DNA of 58,549 nt, from positions 457,253 to 515,801 of the forward strand of contig NW_008246087.1 of the NCBI RefSeq assembly GCF_000281045.1, read 5' to 3'. Positions within the stretch are counted from its first letter, which is position 1. Each line of letters begins with the position of its first letter. The DNA comes from Saprolegnia diclina VS20. Lineage: Eukaryota > Oomycota > Saprolegniomycetes > Saprolegniales > Saprolegniaceae. Below the pieces are notes generated by a model, which saw only the letters and a list, made by a program, of their open reading frames with translations, had not been told where the DNA came from and searched no databases. Made by a program: the position numbers and the translations under genes. Shown here piece after piece: positions 1 to 10,319 of the stretch.

Positions 1-2
1 AC

Positions 3-788
3 GACGACATCAAGGCCCTCAAGGGCAACCTTGAGGAGGCGCGTCAAGCGGCTTTGGCCGGCGCCTCGGAGCACGAAGCGGTCGTCAAGGCGCTCCATGT
101 CGACCACGAGAAGGCGCTAACCGCCAAGGGTGCCGAGTTTCGAGACAAGTACGAAGACGCAGTACGCGGCCGCCGTGTGGTATGCCCAGCTTGCAGCGAC
201 GTCGACGAATCGAATCAGTGGACCGTCTTTGATGGGCCGCTTCTCGAAGACACCGACTTTGACAGCGACATGGAGGTGGTTATGGGTGAACCACCGGCAC
301 CGCCAGACCTGGTCGCCGCCGCAGAGCTCGAAGCAGAACGCAAGGCTTACGAGGCGCTCAAAGCGCAAGCCGACGATGCAGCTGCCCGCGCCGCGTCGAA
401 CGAGCTGCGCCTCGAGAACAAGATCTTGAAGCTCATGACGACCATCAACGATCTCTCGGCCGGTGTCAACGCGCTCTCGTCCGACAAGTCGGAGCTCGCA
501 GTGGCGAAAGCGAAGCTCCAGGAGGAGACGACAAACCTCCTGGCGCGCGTAGCCGCTTTGGAAACGGCGCTGCAGTCGCACAAGACCGACGCCAAGACCG
601 ACATGCAGGCGCTCGAGACGCGGGCGGTCACGGCCGAAGCCGCCCATGAAGCCAACGCGACGACGATCCGGGAGCTGCAAACCACAATCGAAGGACTCTC
701 GACGAGCGCCCTCTTCAAGCGTACGCAAGAGCTCTCGAAACAAATCCGGGACCTCGAGACACAGCTGCACCGACTTGGGTTCTACTAG
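3..788 (+). CDS. Coiled-coil protein, 3' end only
   Basis: The frame is open from the left edge to a TAG stop, so this is the C-terminal part (about 261 residues) of a larger protein. The residues are rich in Ala, Glu, Lys and Leu with long heptad-like stretches, for example an LENKILKLMTTINDL segment, and end in a short aromatic tail (LGFY). This predicts a long parallel coiled coil. A short acidic, Pro-containing segment around residues 65-100 interrupts it. No catalytic motif is visible. It could belong to a golgin, centrosomal or kinesin-tail type protein, but nothing distinguishes between these. The strand is supported by high GC at third codon positions. Confidence 0.6.
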   Translation, partial: DDIKALKGNLEEARQAALAGASEHEAVVKALHVDHEKALTAKGAEFRDKYEDAVRGRRVVCPACSDVDESNQWTVFDGPLLEDTDFDSDMEVVMGEPPAPPDLVAAAELEAERKAYEALKAQADDAAARAASNELRLENKILKLMTTINDLSAGVNALSSDKSELAVAKAKLQEETTNLLARVAALETALQSHKTDAKTDMQALETRAVTAEAAHEANATTIRELQTTIEGLSTSALFKRTQELSKQIRDLETQLHRLGFY

Positions 789-1754
789 CGACGACCAACT
801 CTTTTTGAATACTACATATTTTGCATGGAAACTATGTTTACACGATGACCTGCAAAACTACTAGCGATCGGTCGATGGTCGATGTCGGGCCATTTTTGAA
901 CGGGAACAAGACCACTCGACGCAACACCAGTAGTACGAGGCAAGGCTGGTAGCTGCCTAGTCGCTCGCGCGATCCACGCGCCTCTGCACTCGCGTGCACG
1001 TTCAAGTACGTCAATAACCCCAACAAACGACGTCGATTCGGACGCACCAAGTACTAAGCTTAGTCGATCGATGCGACAGGTTTAGTGCAACGCGCGGCAA
1101 GCCTCGCGACAGTGCTTCGACGACGGCGTTGTCACGCGACTTCATAGTTGAGCGCTTGCCAATCTTGGGTCGAGGATGACGCACGGAGGACGAGCGCCGT
1201 ATATTCGAAAGTGCAAGGGCAATGTGGAAGCCGCAGCTGCCGGTCGATCGGACGGCGTTTTATGCAAAACCAGATGGACCGAGACTGGTTGCAGTCGCAT
1301 CTGTGTGATGGCACCGCACGCAACGTCGTCGTGGCTTCGTCACGACTCCCCGGTCACTTGCTTTGTCACGAGCGTTGAACTGGCGTAGGCAGGTTTGAGA
1401 TCTGAGTGCTGCTACACGAATGCACCGGTAGCTTCCGACGGCGTCGCCTACTGTGTACTGTAGGAAGCTCCTTCGCTGCATCTTTGTGTCTACCTTGCTG
1501 TGACTGCTTTGCCCATGGAACCCATGCACGAGACTATTCGATATGCATCTTGCAAAGGTTGTAATTGGTTAACATGTCAATCGTAGTATCGGGGTAATTA
1601 ACGCGGCACAGGCTTTTTCGAGGCGTAGAGCGTTGGCAATGCGTTACACAGCGCCGGTCGAACACGCTTTTGCCAGCTTCTACTCTGCCGACAGCAGCTG
1701 TCTCGCGCCTGGAGCATGCCAATTTAGAGTGTACTTTACCTTTTGCTCCGGCTC
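789..1754. other. Intergenic, no gene seen
   Basis: About 970 bp between the coiled-coil gene and the protease. Only short frames without coding character were found. It should hold the promoter of the protease gene. No repeat or RNA gene was recognised. Confidence 0.5.
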
Positions 1755-3824
1755 ATGGCAGCCTCCACGCCCATGCTCCTGCTGCTGCTAGGCTGGCTGG
1801 GTATCCTCGCCGTCGCCGCCATCGACCCGCCCACCGGCAACCACCGCAAGATCGACGTCGACCTCTGGAACGACCTGCATACCAAAGAGTCGGTCGACGC
1901 GATCGTCGAGTTTGAGGGCCTCCAACAGTTCTGGGGCGACAAGGCCGAGCACACCGACTTGGACAAGCCGTCGAGCAACGTCCGAGTCCGCGACCTTCTC
2001 CGGTCCGTCGCCGAGCGCGCGCAGGTGAACGCGCGCCACATCCTCGAGGGCAAGGCGCCGCACCGCCGGCGGCTCGAGAGCGCGCCCGAGGTCTGTCCCG
2101 GCATCGACGACGTCGAGCTCCAGGACCTCTGGGTCGCCAACCAGTTCAAGGTCTTCTCGCTCACGCTGTGCATTGCCGAGCAGCTGAGCAACCTCCCGCA
2201 CGTGCGTCGGCTGCGGTACGGCTACACCATGACGATCGGCACGACATCGAGCGTCATGCAAACGGGCAGCGCCAACTCGTGGGGCATCACCGCGATCGGC
2301 GCGCCTTCTGCGTGGGCGCTCGGCCACACCGGCCAAGGCGTCCTGATCGGGTCCATCGATAGCGGCGTCCGGGCGACGCACGAAGCGCTCTCGGCCAACT
2401 TCCGGGGTCCTTACGGATGGTACGACGCAGTGACCGAGTCACCGACGCCCGTCGACGAGAACGGCCATGGGACGCACACGATGGGGACGATCGCCGGAAG
2501 CCACGGCGTCGGCGTCGCGCCCGGTGTCACATGGATGGCTTGCCGCGCGTGCTCGGCCTCCGAGTGCAAGGAAGCCGACCTCCTCACGTGCATGCAGTTC
2601 ATGCTGTGCCCGACCGACGTCAAGGGTGAGAACGAAGACTGCTCGAAGGCGCCGCGCGTCGTCAACAACAGCTGGGGCGCCGGCGCGACCGACCTCGGCT
2701 CGTACCGCGCGGCCGTCGAGGCGTGGCGCCGAGCGGGCATCATCCCGATCTTTTCGAATGGCAACACGGGCGCGTCCGGGTGCGCCTCGGTGCAGAGTCC
2801 GGCCGACTATGACAATGTCATTAGCGTCGGCAACACCGACTCGACGGGCGCGCTGAGCCAAACGAGCAGCCGGGGACCGACCAAGGCGGGGGCGATGAAG
2901 CCGACGCTGTCCGCCCCCGGGTCTGCGATCACGTCGGCGTCCAACAAAGGCGATGGGTCATACGCGGTCATGTCGGGCACGAGCATGGCCGCGCCGCATG
3001 TCACCGGCGCGGTCGCTCTTCTCCTCAGCCAGCACCCGAGCTGGGGCTACGACGAGATCCTCAAGGCGCTCACAACCAGCGCGACAACATCGACGCTCAA
3101 GCCGTCGACGCCCGACACGTGCGGGGCCACGGTCTCAACCACGTTCCCCAACAACCATTTCGGCTACGGCCTCCTCTCGCTGACACCGTCGACACCGGCG
3201 ACCACGAATGCGACGACGACGATGCCGTCAACGATCAACGCGACGACCAGTGTACCGTCACCGACCGCCGTCAACGGATCCACTGCGCCGTCGACGATTC
3301 TGCCACTGCCGTCGGCGTCCTCGAGCCATGCAGCCAGCAGCACGCCACCGCCCGTGACGACGACACCGGCACCGACCGTGCCACCGTCGGAGCTCAACAC
3401 GGAGCTCAACACCGACGTACTGATCGTAACACCGGTGCGGTCCGTCGTCATCGTTGTCGGCACGAGCGTCCGTGCGACGTCCGTGTCGTCGTCGGCGCCC
3501 ATCACGGGCGCGACGCTCACGTACAGCCCGATGACGCAGCAAGTGGTCGCGTTCAATGGCGAGTGCCTCACCGCGTCGCCGATGGCCGAGAGCAGCGGGA
3601 CCTTCCTCCTGCACACGTGGCCGTGCCGCCTCAGCAATATCAACCAGCGCTGGGTCGTCAAGGACCAGCGCATCGCCCACGGCCGCCACACCAACCAGTG
3701 CTTGGCGGTGGTCGCGTCGTCGGCCGGCGTCGCGCCCTGCGACCCGAAAGCGCCGTCCCAAGTGCTCAGCGCGCTCCCGCTCGACCGCGCGATGGCGTAC
3801 CTCTCGTCTCCGCGTCGCGTGTAG
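1755..3824 (+). CDS. Secreted subtilisin-like serine protease (S8) with lectin-like C-terminus
   Basis: Single exon, 689 residues from the ATG at 1755. A frame extension to a TTG at 1743 was not used, because the ATG directly precedes a clear signal peptide (MAASTPM, then a Leu run, ending near AAIDPP). A prodomain-like region follows, up to about residue 165. The S8 catalytic triad is complete: Asp in SIDSGV (about residue 202), His in NGHGTHTMG (about 238) and Ser in SGTSMAAPH (about 410). An NNSWG segment and the oxyanion-type Asn in FSNGN lie between them. After the catalytic domain comes a Thr/Ser/Pro-rich linker (about 475-580), likely O-glycosylated, and a C-terminal segment with QRW and QCLAV motifs resembling one ricin-type beta-trefoil repeat. 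Likely role: extracellular protein degradation, perhaps targeted to glycans. Its stop lies 55 bp from the convergent pinin gene. Confidence 0.9.
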   Translation: MAASTPMLLLLLGWLGILAVAAIDPPTGNHRKIDVDLWNDLHTKESVDAIVEFEGLQQFWGDKAEHTDLDKPSSNVRVRDLLRSVAERAQVNARHILEGKAPHRRRLESAPEVCPGIDDVELQDLWVANQFKVFSLTLCIAEQLSNLPHVRRLRYGYTMTIGTTSSVMQTGSANSWGITAIGAPSAWALGHTGQGVLIGSIDSGVRATHEALSANFRGPYGWYDAVTESPTPVDENGHGTHTMGTIAGSHGVGVAPGVTWMACRACSASECKEADLLTCMQFMLCPTDVKGENEDCSKAPRVVNNSWGAGATDLGSYRAAVEAWRRAGIIPIFSNGNTGASGCASVQSPADYDNVISVGNTDSTGALSQTSSRGPTKAGAMKPTLSAPGSAITSASNKGDGSYAVMSGTSMAAPHVTGAVALLLSQHPSWGYDEILKALTTSATTSTLKPSTPDTCGATVSTTFPNNHFGYGLLSLTPSTPATTNATTTMPSTINATTSVPSPTAVNGSTAPSTILPLPSASSSHAASSTPPPVTTTPAPTVPPSELNTELNTDVLIVTPVRSVVIVVGTSVRATSVSSSAPITGATLTYSPMTQQVVAFNGECLTASPMAESSGTFLLHTWPCRLSNINQRWVVKDQRIAHGRHTNQCLAVVASSAGVAPCDPKAPSQVLSALPLDRAMAYLSSPRRV

Positions 3825-3879
3825 TTCAGATCCTAAGACTCTCAAGACATGTTGTATCTATCTTATTACGGAAAACAGC

Positions 3880-5355
3880 CTACGACTCGAGGGCCAACGC
3901 AGCAGTGAGGCGGTCGATGAGCTCGGCCTTGAGGCCCTTCGTGTCCAAGTTGCGCTCCTTGAGGTATGCACGCAGTTCGACGACCTTGAGCTTGGTCACT
4001 TGCCCGATATCGCGCTTCGAGGTCTTTGCCGAGACGGCGTCGACGACGACTACCGTTGCGCTCGTCACTGCCTTCTCCGTCGGCGCGTCGATGAGTGTGA
4101 CCTCGTCGTCCTCGTGTGTCATCGCAACGTCATTGGACGCGTCGTCGTTCTGCTCTGCAGCTGCTTCGTCGTCTTTCTCCGAAGGTCCGTCGTCGTTGTG
4201 GTTCGTCGGAGCTTGGTCGTGCTGCTCAGGAGCAGCACTGTTGTCTGGTTCAGTGATGTCCAGCTCGGCATCTGCCTCGGTCATTGCAGTGTCGTCCTGC
4301 TCGGCAGCTGCACTGGAGCTTTGTTGGGGCGTTGCCACCGCTTCGCTCGTCTCGTCGGCGGGCTTGACGGCGTCTTGTGCATCTGCGTCTTCTGTCGGGG
4401 CGTCCGCCCGAGACGCGTCTGGGTTGCTTTCTTCTTCCTTGGCGGTTGTGGTCTCGACCGTGTTGGACGGTGCGAGGTCCGCCGATGACGCGCGTGTCTT
4501 CTTGGCGGGCGACCCGCCTTCGGTGCGCACGGCGTCGAGCTTGGCAGTGAGCACATCGACCTTGCGCTTCGTGTCGGCTTCGATCTCGCGCTTCTTGACC
4601 TCAAACTCTCGTCGACGGAGCTTGATCTTCTCTTCGATGGCTTCCATGGACGCGTCGACAAGGGCTTGCGTCTCCTTGGTGTGACGCGCAGGAAGGTAGT
4701 AGATTGGGATCGGCGCGACTGTCTGAAGGAACCGCGCGTGGTGGCGCTCGTACGTTGTGCTGAGCGTGACCTGTCGCTCGAGCTTGGCGATGTTGTCGCT
4801 GGCGCTGCGCTTGAGCGACGAGATCTGCGTCTCGATCCTTCGCTTCTCCGAGCGCTGGGATGCGAGGCCTTGCACCCGCTGGCTCTGCTCTTTGGTCTTG
4901 GCGTCCGCCGCCGAGAGCAACCGGTCTTGCTTCTGGAGCAAATCGCTATCCTTTGCGAGCTGCTTCTTGGCTTTGCCGAGGTGCCCCATAAGGTTGCCAA
5001 ACAAGCGGCGCCGCCCGTTCAAGAGGTCGATGGGCATCGCTGTCCCGTCGCTCCCGCGCTACAACAGGTCGTTCGTCGGTGCAGTTCATTCTCGTGCGGC
5101 AAGCGTACCATCAAACGTCGGCGCTTCTCTTCGCCTTGGCCTTCAGGCTCGCGCGCCGTGCGCTTCCGCGGCGAAGCAGCATCGGCAACCGCACCACGCT
5201 CGCCGAGCCGGTCGCGGATGCTCTTGCCATTGCGCGGGGTCTCATTCTGGTCGTGGCTACCTCGCCGGCCCTCGGCTACACATACAGCCCATCGGTCTTC
5301 TCCTCTTGCCACGTCACGCGCTCGTACCATGGCGTCGCGTCGGCGTCTCGGGCAT
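3880..5355 (-). CDS. PNN: Pinin-like splicing/nuclear speckle protein with C-terminal SAP domain
   Basis: Three-exon model on the minus strand: 5355-5328, 5275-5109 and 5058-3880, with GT-AG introns of 52 and 50 nt, giving 457 residues. The third exon is certain; the first two were inferred from frame continuity. The pinin/SDK/memA domain is recognisable: RRRLFGNLMGHL, followed by a coiled coil and the segment PIYYLPARHT before a Lys/Arg-rich helix. A long acidic, low-complexity region follows. The C-terminus (KLKVVELRAYLKERNLD then GLKAELIDRL) is a SAP DNA/RNA-binding motif. Pinin homologues act at the exon junction and in splicing regulation. The gene starts 183 bp from the divergent MED6 start, so the two probably share a promoter region. 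Confidence 0.8.
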
Positions 5356-5538
5356 CGTCGTCGTGATGTGTGGTCGCTCCGATGTTTCGATATCTTGGCC
5401 ATACCCAAGTGTAGTGACCCGTTAAAGTACGTTTCGATCACTCGCAAGTTCTCGTGAAGTGCGTCTCGTTCAAGTGCGTTTGCGGAACACTGCGTCAAGT
5501 ACGGTTGCCAATTAAGTTCGGGCAGCCCAGCGGCAAGG

Positions 5539-6422
5539 ATGGAGGACACGCCGACGCCGTCGAGCGCCGTCCACGCCGACGACTACAACGCGTGCTTCAA
5601 GGACACGGTGTGGCTGAGCACGTTCGAGCTCAACTTCCACACGGTGCTCTACTACTTTGCGCTCTCGCCCTTCTACGACAAGAACTGCAACAACGAGCGG
5701 CTCAAGATGCAGCGGTTGCCGCTCGACCAGCTCGTCAACATGCGTGGCATCGAGTACGAGCTGCTGCCCAACCTCTCCAAGCAGCTGCCGCAGACGCTCT
5801 ACATCATTCGCAAGCAGTTTCGCACGAGCAAGACCAGCGTCCAGGTCATGGCCATCTACTACTGCCTCGACCAGACCATTTACCAAGCCCCGAATACGTT
5901 TACGATGATCACATCGCGCTTGGTACGACCATGACCTTATCAATGTGCGCAAACCGCATGGCATGGTGAGCGTAGAAGAAGTGCAGCTACCGCATCAACA
6001 AGGCGTTCCAAGCGCTCAGCGCCGGCGTCCGCTTCAGCCCCACCGAAGGCTACGCGTGGGACTTCAGCACGGACGAGAAGAAGGAGCCGCTCATTCCCTC
6101 GGAGCGTACGACCGCTTGACGCAGTGTCACTCGATACTGATGGCCACCGTGTAGAGTTGGCCCTCAAGCTCAAGCGCAAGCAAGAGAAGGAGGAAAAGAC
6201 CAAGCAAAACAGCTCGCGTGTCGATGCGATTGTCCTCAACCTCGTCAAGAAGGTACATCATCGCTCGATGTGCATGGCCTCATCTATCCAATGTGCTAGC
6301 ATGCACCAGAAGTCATGGCAGCGGGGGCGGCGATGATGGCACCGCAGCCGCCTGCTGTGCCCGAGGCGGAGGCGACGCCGGCCGACGGCAACCCACCGCC
6401 GGCCAAGCGTCAGAAGATGTGA
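5539..6422 (+). CDS. MED6: Mediator complex subunit 6
   Basis: Four exons were reconstructed: 5539-5922, 5976-6105, 6155-6252 and 6300-6422. The introns are GT-AG (53, 49 and 47 nt) and the frame stays open, giving 244 residues, close to the usual length for MED6. Family hallmarks are WLSTFELNFHTVLYYFALS, then SPFYDKNCNNE, MRGIEYELL, YIIRKQ and the YYCLDQTIYQAPN segment. The second exon continues with the conserved region ending in GYAWDF. The protein is a subunit of the Mediator head, which links activators to RNA polymerase II. The C-terminus is Pro/Ala-rich with a basic end (PPAKRQKM). The gene ends 27 bp before the stop of the convergent small membrane protein. Confidence 0.92.
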
Positions 6423-6449
6423 TTTCGCCATCAATATGGAGCCTCTGTG

Positions 6450-6728
6450 TTACTTATCTTTCTTGTCGTCGTTCTCGTCGTTCTCGGGTTGTACCGTCTT
6501 GTCTTCGGTGGGCATGCTCGGGACGAGGCGCGTCGCGACCTCGTGGACCATTGGCGGCTGCGTCGACATGCGCAGCTTGGGCAGCAGGATGAACACGATG
6601 AGGAAGAGCACAAAGCCGACAACGATGCCCACGTTGACGCCGCAGATGCGGTTGACCGGGTACGGGAGGCAGTAGGGCTCGTCGGCCACGCGGCGCTGGC
6701 GCCAGCTGCCGTCGACGTGCTGCGCCAT
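6450..6728 (-). CDS. Small single-pass membrane protein, unrecognised
   Basis: 92 residues from the ATG at 6728. Upstream in-frame codons exist, but this ATG is the first with a plausible context. The N-terminal 30 residues contain Cys-Pro pairs (EPYCLPYPVNRICG). One hydrophobic helix follows (about residues 31-52, GIVVGFVLFLIVFILLPKL). The C-terminal tail is acidic and Lys-rich, ending DENDDKKDK. No family was recognised. The tail would be cytosolic if the Cys-containing part is lumenal. The gene is tail-to-tail with MED6. It could be a genuine small lineage-specific protein. The main support is the coherent membrane topology and codon composition. Confidence 0.5.
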   Translation of the reverse strand: MAQHVDGSWRQRRVADEPYCLPYPVNRICGVNVGIVVGFVLFLIVFILLPKLRMSTQPPMVHEVATRLVPSMPTEDKTVQPENDENDDKKDK

Positions 6729-7186
6729 AGGGACCGCTGGAGGAGTTCGGATACTGCGAAGGTATCCGGTAGATACAATTCGGCATGTGCCATGTTGAAG
6801 CTTTGCCTCCAATTTCGCTGCCCGCGCAATGTGTAGACGCACCAAGGCTGTATTCTACACGCGAGAAGAGCTCCACGTATTCAAGCCTGAGCTCTTTCAG
6901 CTTGCGTTCGCGCCTGCCGTCTCGGTGCAGCGAGCTATGGCAAGTGCGATTTCGGTGGCTGCTCGTCGTTTAGGCGGCTGCTGGTGGCGTAGCCTGACTG
7001 GACGACGTCTCTCCTCTTAGACGTTCTGTACTACTGAGCAAGATTGTCGTGTGAGACTCGTATAGCAGCGCGATCAACAGCGAGCTTGCGGGTGTGCAGG
7101 AAGCCAACGCGCGGGTGGCCGCGTTGTTGTTTTCGGCATTTGCCGATTGCAAGATCGCAAATTCTGGTTATTTGAGTGGAGCGACG
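6729..7186. other. Divergent intergenic region
   Basis: About 460 bp between the starts of the small membrane protein (minus) and the MEP50-like gene (plus). It should contain both promoters. Short open frames here do not look coding. Confidence 0.45.
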
Positions 7187-8266
7187 ATGGAGGTCCATGT
7201 GTGGAGCTCGCTGGAAGAGCAGGTCGATACGGTGCTGCCCGTCGAGATCGCCGGCGACAAGTACCTCGTCGCGGTAACCTCGTTCCTCGAGGGCAACGAC
7301 TGGAGCAGCAGCGTGCGGCTCTTGCGCTACGCCAGCGGCGTCTTTGAGCACGTCCACGCCCTGCGCCTCCCGACCAGCGTCGCCAGCGTCGCGTGGTTCG
7401 AGCCCGACGTGCTCGTTTGCGCCGGCGACGATGGCGATCTTTACTATTGCATGTATGACACCGAGGCGTCTCGTTGGCGCCGCCTCGACCCGGAAGTCGC
7501 GCATGGTCACAACGACCTCATCACGTCCGTGGACATCCATGTGTCGACGCTCGCGTCGGCCAGCTGGGACAACAGCGTCAAGGTCTGGGACCTCACAACG
7601 ATGGCGCTGCGCGAGCAGCTCAAGGACCACACGGACAAGGTCTGGGGCGTCCAGTGGGCGCCGTTGGCGACGGAGCAGTGTGCGACCGCGTCCCAAGATC
7701 GCACCGGTAGCTGTCGCTTGCACCAACCTCCGTCTCTCGAAGATGCTTATGCCATGGTATATAGTGCGGCTGTGGGATACGCGCCAGCCCCGCGCGACCA
7801 CGTCCGTCTCGACGCCAAGCGCGGCCATGTGCGTGGCGTGGCACCCGACGCAGGACCACCTCGTGACCACGGGCCTCGAAGACGGGTCGCTCTGGACGAT
7901 CGACACGCGGTCCTTGGAGACGACGCTCTCGACCTTGGTATCGCGACTGCGACCTCCCGCCCACATCGCTCACACGTCACGTAGAACCAAGTGCATCGCA
8001 GCAGCGTGCATGCCATCTCATACCACGACGATGCGCTGGCGTCGGCTTCGGACGACACGACAGTGCAGATCTGGGACCATCTCTCGTCGGCGTCGCCCAC
8101 ACAGCGGTAGGCTTCAACGGCCCATATGCTACCGTACTGACTGTATACTAGGCTCGTGTACGACGAGCACGCAGACTATGTACACGGGGTCGCGTGGTGG
8201 CATGGCAACTGCGTCGTCTCGAGCAGCTATGACAAGAGTGTGCATCTTTGGCCCGTCGAAGCCTAA
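7187..8266 (+). CDS. WD40 repeat protein, MEP50/WDR77-like methylosome subunit
   Basis: Four exons: 7187-7706, 7765-7937, 7985-8106 and 8152-8266. The introns are GT-AG (58, 47 and 45 nt), giving 309 residues. At least five WD-type blades are visible, ending in WDNSVKVWDL, VRLWDTRQP, LEDGSLWTIDTR, DDTTVQIWDHL and YDKSVHLWPVE. The order and spacing resemble WDR77/MEP50, including AWHPTQDHLVTTGLEDGSL before the SLWTIDTRS blade. MEP50 is the obligate partner of the arginine methyltransferase PRMT5 in Sm-protein and histone methylation. PEX7-like and other propellers are alternatives. The ATG at 7187 was chosen over the upstream frame because the residues before it lack propeller character. Its stop is 13 bp from the stop of the DYRK gene. 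Confidence 0.7.
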
Positions 8267-8279
8267 ATGCCAAGACTTC

Positions 8280-10319
8280 TTAAATAGGTAGCAGCTCTTT
8301 CCCACTGTCCGCAGCTTCCTTGGGCTTGGCCTTGGCGACCGAGTTGCGCGCAGGCTTGGGTGGGGGCTTGACGTCGAGTAGCCACTCGTGCGCGAGCGCA
8401 TCCGATGGCGTCAGCCGCACGGCCGGGTCCCATGCCAAGCACCGCGCGACAAAGTCGGTCATTTTGCCGTCCGGGTTCTTCAGTAGCGCGCGGAGCTCGC
8501 GGGACTTTGGTCGGCGCTTCCGACCGCGTGAGTTGACGAGTTGGAGGGGCTCACCAGCTTCGTCAAAGAAGTTTTTGCGGCGCTTGCACGACGCCACCAT
8601 CGAAGCCGGCGGGACGTCCAGCACCTCCATGATGCAAGCGAGCTGCTCGGCCTCGTTCTCACCCGGGAATATCGGGTACCCGGTGAAGAGCTCGCCGATG
8701 ATGCAGCCAAAGGACCACATGTCGATCGGGTGGCCGTACGGGAGGCCGAGGATGACCTCGGGCGCGCGGTAGAAGCGCGACTGGATGTACGTAAAGAAGG
8801 TTGCGTTCTCAAAGCAAGACGAGCCAAAGTCGATGAGCGCGACAAGGTGCGTCTTGGGCTTCTTCAAGAGGATGTTTTCGGGCTTGAGGTCGCAGTGCAC
8901 AATGCGCTGGGCCTTGAGAAAGCTCAGCGCGAGGAGCATTTCCACCGCCATCTTTTTGATCAAAAGCACGGGGAGACCGCGGAATTGCTCGAGGCGAAGG
9001 TGCTCGTAGAGGTTCAAACTCAGGAGCTCAAAGCTCATGCAGAGGTGGCAGCGGAACGTAAACGACTCGTGGAGCCGAATGATGTTGCTCTTCCCATCGC
9101 TATCGGCTTGCTTCATGTGGGAGAGGAGCTGCGCTTCGACGATCGACTGCTCCTGGAACTTTTGCTTGTTGCGTACGATCTTGACCGCCACCATTGCCCG
9201 AGCCGCGCGGTCGTGGCACTTGAGCACTTGGCCAAACGAGCCGCGCCCAAGATGCCCGACGATCTCGTACCGGTACGCAATGTGGTCGTGGACGTTCCCG
9301 AGATAGTCGCCGTTCTCGTCGTCAAAGCTAGGAGGCATATGGGAGGCAACACACCATGGAGGACGAGCGTACCCGTCGTTGCCGACCGCGTTGGCGCGCG
9401 TCTTGGACGCGAGCGTGCCATAGTAGTAGACCTTTTCGACCGCCAAAATCTCGGTTTTCTCAAAGTCCGTGAGCTCCTGCGACGCGGTCTCGAGCACGGC
9501 CTGCGGCGTTTGGACGCTTGTCGGCGCCGACTCGAGCCCTTTGTTTTGGCCGCGATTGTGGTCATAGCCCCGGGGTGGGTCCTTGGCTGGCTGCTTGGGC
9601 GGCGGTCGCGGCTCGGTCGGCGGTCGCGGTACGGCCGTGGCCATCGACGTCTCGGCCACTTTGCTCGGTGCGTTTTCCTTGGCAGTCTTGGCATCGACTT
9701 GGGCCTTGGTCGCACTACTGCTATCAGGCTTGGTGGCGTCGGGCGCCTTGGGCTTGGCACTGTCACGAGGCTTGTTGTTGGGTTCGGGCGGGCGCATTGG
9801 CTGGAGACGAGGGTTGCTTGGCGGCGGGTCGCTCGGCTCCTTGCGCTCGCGCATGCTCACCGCCAAGGACGGGATCGACGTCGACCGCGCCGGCTCCTTC
9901 TCGACGGCGACCGGCGCGGTTCGCCCGAGGTGGAAGCGGTCGCGCAGCGACGGCAGCTCAATGGGCCGGCCAAACGCGCGCATGCGACGAGTTGAACCCG
10001 GGCAAATGGAACCCTTTCGTATTTTTAGCCGCACTCGGTAAAAAGGCGGGATCCGCGGACGCCTTTTCGGCTTCAAAGACAGGGGCGTCGCGTAGGTACA
10101 TTCTGAACCAGCTGGGGCTGGCGACGGCGTGGGACGCTTTGCAAAGCGAGCAGGTTCTTCGTGCTCGTCGTCGCTGCAGGAGAAGAGTGGCTTCAGGAAT
10201 CGATGCGCGTTGCTCGGCTTCCTCGGGCTGTCGATTGTGTCGGGTGAGGTGGACCTTATAGCATTGCCAACACGTGGAGAAGCAGCGCCTTTCGCAGGCA
10301 TCCAATGCATCATCATCAT
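8280..10319 (-). CDS. DYRK-family protein kinase (class II-like)
   Basis: A single open frame of 679 residues, starting in a run of Met codons at 10319. The N-terminal half is basic and low in complexity. The DYRK-homology box precedes the kinase (TDFEKTEILAVEKVYYYG). The catalytic domain covers roughly residues 345-650. It has the glycine loop GRGSFGQV, VAVKIVRNK, the DYRK-typical HCDLKPEN and DFGSSC. The activation loop reads FFTYIQSRFYRAPE, so the first Tyr of the usual Y-x-Y is Phe while the autophosphorylated second Tyr is kept. A CMGC-type GCIIGELFTGYPIFPG insert region is present. The class II placement (DYRK2/3/4, Pom1) rests on the DH box next to the kinase. These kinases control cell polarity, the cell cycle and stress granules. 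Confidence 0.9.
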   Translation of the reverse strand: MMMMHWMPAKGAASPRVGNAIRSTSPDTIDSPRKPSNAHRFLKPLFSCSDDEHEEPARFAKRPTPSPAPAGSECTYATPLSLKPKRRPRIPPFYRVRLKIRKGSICPGSTRRMRAFGRPIELPSLRDRFHLGRTAPVAVEKEPARSTSIPSLAVSMRERKEPSDPPPSNPRLQPMRPPEPNNKPRDSAKPKAPDATKPDSSSATKAQVDAKTAKENAPSKVAETSMATAVPRPPTEPRPPPKQPAKDPPRGYDHNRGQNKGLESAPTSVQTPQAVLETASQELTDFEKTEILAVEKVYYYGTLASKTRANAVGNDGYARPPWCVASHMPPSFDDENGDYLGNVHDHIAYRYEIVGHLGRGSFGQVLKCHDRAARAMVAVKIVRNKQKFQEQSIVEAQLLSHMKQADSDGKSNIIRLHESFTFRCHLCMSFELLSLNLYEHLRLEQFRGLPVLLIKKMAVEMLLALSFLKAQRIVHCDLKPENILLKKPKTHLVALIDFGSSCFENATFFTYIQSRFYRAPEVILGLPYGHPIDMWSFGCIIGELFTGYPIFPGENEAEQLACIMEVLDVPPASMVASCKRRKNFFDEAGEPLQLVNSRGRKRRPKSRELRALLKNPDGKMTDFVARCLAWDPAVRLTPSDALAHEWLLDVKPPPKPARNSVAKAKPKEAADSGKELLPI

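Noticed and set aside
3119-4684. Long plus-strand open frame of 521 codons
   Set aside because: It overlaps the protease in another frame and then runs antisense to pinin. Its residues are Arg/Ser-rich translations of GC-rich codons without motifs.
8541-9995. Plus-strand frame of 484 codons
   Set aside because: It mirrors the DYRK kinase, which has every kinase motif on the minus strand.
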